Assembly (NCBI RefSeq): GCF_007860105.1
Contig: NZ_SJPU01000003.1
Span: 806,001-870,000 of the forward strand
Source of the DNA: Allorhodopirellula heiligendammensis
Lineage (GTDB): Bacteria > Planctomycetota > Planctomycetia > Pirellulales > Pirellulaceae
DNA: 64,000 nt
Direction: 5' to 3'
In this document: positions 62,992 to 64,000 of the stretch, one piece after another
Layout of the letters: each line of letters begins with the position of its first letter
How positions within the stretch are numbered: position 1 is the first letter of the stretch
Made by a program: the position numbers and the translations under genes
Notes under the pieces: generated by a model
Told to the model about the DNA's origin: nothing
Databases searched by the model: none
The model's input: the letters and a program-made list of their open reading frames with translations, nothing else

Positions 62992-63999
62992 TCATCGACC
63001 CGCTACTTCGTCTTTGACATTCTCTAGCAGCGCATCGACCACGTCATCTGAATCCACATTGTCGGCCCGGCCGTGAAAATTCAGCACCAACCGGTGCCGT
63101 AGGACGGGATGCGCCAGCGCCCGGACGTCTTCGAAGTCGACGTGATAGCGGCCTTCGAGCACGGCGCGAGCTTTCCCTGCGAGGATCAGCGATTGCCCCG
63201 CTCGGGGACTCGCCCCATAGGTGACATACTTGCTAACCATGTCGACACGCGACTGGGAGTCGCCAGAGTTTTTCACCGGTCGGCTGGCGTTGACCAATCG
63301 GGCCGCGTACATGACCACATCGTCCGCCACCGGCACACTCCGGACGATCCCCTGAAGTTTCAAAAGGTCGGCCGACTCCAGCACTGCGGCGGGTGATGAG
63401 ATGTCGGTACCCGTCGTCCCTCGGATGATTTCGGCCTCCTCCTGGACCGTGGGATATCCCACGCGGATGTTGAACATGAAGCGGTCAACCTGGGCCTCTG
63501 GCAAGGGGTAGGTGCCCTCCATCTCAATTGGGTTCTGCGTCGCGACAACGAAGAACGGTGGATCAAGCGAATAGGTCGTATTGCCGATACTCACCTCCCT
63601 TTCCTGCATCGCCTGCAGCAGCGCGGCTTGGGTTTTGGGAGGCGTGCGGTTGATCTCGTCGGCGAGTAAGAAATTGGTAAAGATCGGGCCGGGGACAAAT
63701 TTGAGTCGATACCCACCGCTCTCTAATTCCTCCATCACGTCGGTACCGGTGATGTCCGATGGCATCAGGTCGGGCGTGAACTGAACTCGTTTGAATTTCA
63801 GATCCAAGGTTTGCGACAGCGTCCGGGCCATCAGGGTCTTACCCAGTCCCGGGACACCGTGCAGTAAAACGTGACCTCGACAGAGCAGTGCGAGCAACAG
63901 TAGGTCGACAACATCCTGTTGGCCGACGATGACTTTGGCGACCTCCTCACGCAGTTGCCGTCGCGCTTCACGAAGTTTTTCGACCTCCTCGAGCAGTTG
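62992..63999 (-). CDS. moxR: MoxR-family AAA+ ATPase (5' end outside window)
   Basis: The start is beyond base 64000, so about 335 C-terminal codons are visible. Walker A is HGVPGLGKTLMARTL, Walker B is NFLLADEINRTPPKTQAALL, followed by MQEREVSIGNTTYSL, VVATQNPIEMEGTYPLPEAQ and VDRFMFNIRVGYPT, classical MoxR motifs. C-terminal lid helices follow (VSKYVTYGASPRAGQSLILA, GKARAVLEGRYHVDFEDVRA). MoxR ATPases act as chaperones with vWA proteins encoded next to them, here DUF58 and the vWA membrane proteins downstream. The stop is at 62992. Confidence 0.95.
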   Translation of the reverse strand, partial: QLLEEVEKLREARRQLREEVAKVIVGQQDVVDLLLLALLCRGHVLLHGVPGLGKTLMARTLSQTLDLKFKRVQFTPDLMPSDITGTDVMEELESGGYRLKFVPGPIFTNFLLADEINRTPPKTQAALLQAMQEREVSIGNTTYSLDPPFFVVATQNPIEMEGTYPLPEAQVDRFMFNIRVGYPTVQEEAEIIRGTTGTDISSPAAVLESADLLKLQGIVRSVPVADDVVMYAARLVNASRPVKNSGDSQSRVDMVSKYVTYGASPRAGQSLILAGKARAVLEGRYHVDFEDVRALAHPVLRHRLVLNFHGRADNVDSDDVVDALLENVKDEVAGR

Positions 64000-64000
64000 C

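Overview
The window reads as chromosomal DNA of a planctomycete, most likely a Rhodopirellula-like member of the Pirellulaceae. The evidence is a DUF1559 protein with a prepilin-like N-terminus, a secreted DUF1080 protein, a BBP7-type outer-membrane protein, an M56 peptidase fused to WD40 repeats, a MoxR/DUF58/BatA/DUF4175 cluster, a fused CobA-HemD protein, and weak or absent Shine-Dalgarno sites. No tRNA, rRNA or CRISPR array was found by eye. Where a long reading frame has an implausible N-terminal extension, the start given here is the one I judge most likely, and the alternative is stated.

Layout. 1-8.2 kb is housekeeping: the 3' end of a fumarase-like gene, cobA-hemD, rpsT, ispD, tyrS, a DUF4404 protein, a GntR/FCD regulator and an FHA-plus-cyclase signalling protein. 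8.3-13.4 kb holds a small lipoprotein and DUF1559 pair, rph, a lipoprotein and dapA. 13.5-17 kb is a str-type cluster (rpsL, rpsG, fusA). 17-22.4 kb carries envelope genes: a DUF1080 protein, an LptD-like protein and a diacylglycerol kinase. 22.6-27.7 kb has an NSS transporter, its small subunit and a phosphodiesterase in overlapping frames, then a porin.

27.8-38.3 kb is an accessory island. It holds secreted or membrane beta-propeller proteins of unknown function, a DUF4062/TIR-like protein in lower-GC DNA, an integrase remnant with 20-bp tandem repeats, an IS91-type transposase remnant, and two diverged copies of a ~290-bp structured repeat that carries a short reading frame.

38.3-45.3 kb returns to core genes (ROK kinase, DJ-1/PfpI protein, TatC with a large insertion, NYN-domain protein, BBP7-like protein). 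45.3-49.6 kb holds rho, behind a long C-rich leader, and then ribH, thiL and a GcvH-like gene.

49.7-64 kb is nine tightly spaced minus-strand genes. A MoxR ATPase, DUF58, BatA-like, DUF4175-like and vWA proteins run directly into a BlaI repressor, an M56-WD40 sensor protease and an EF-hand pseudo-caspase. This arrangement, the structured repeat in the island, and the rho leader are the items I would look at first.
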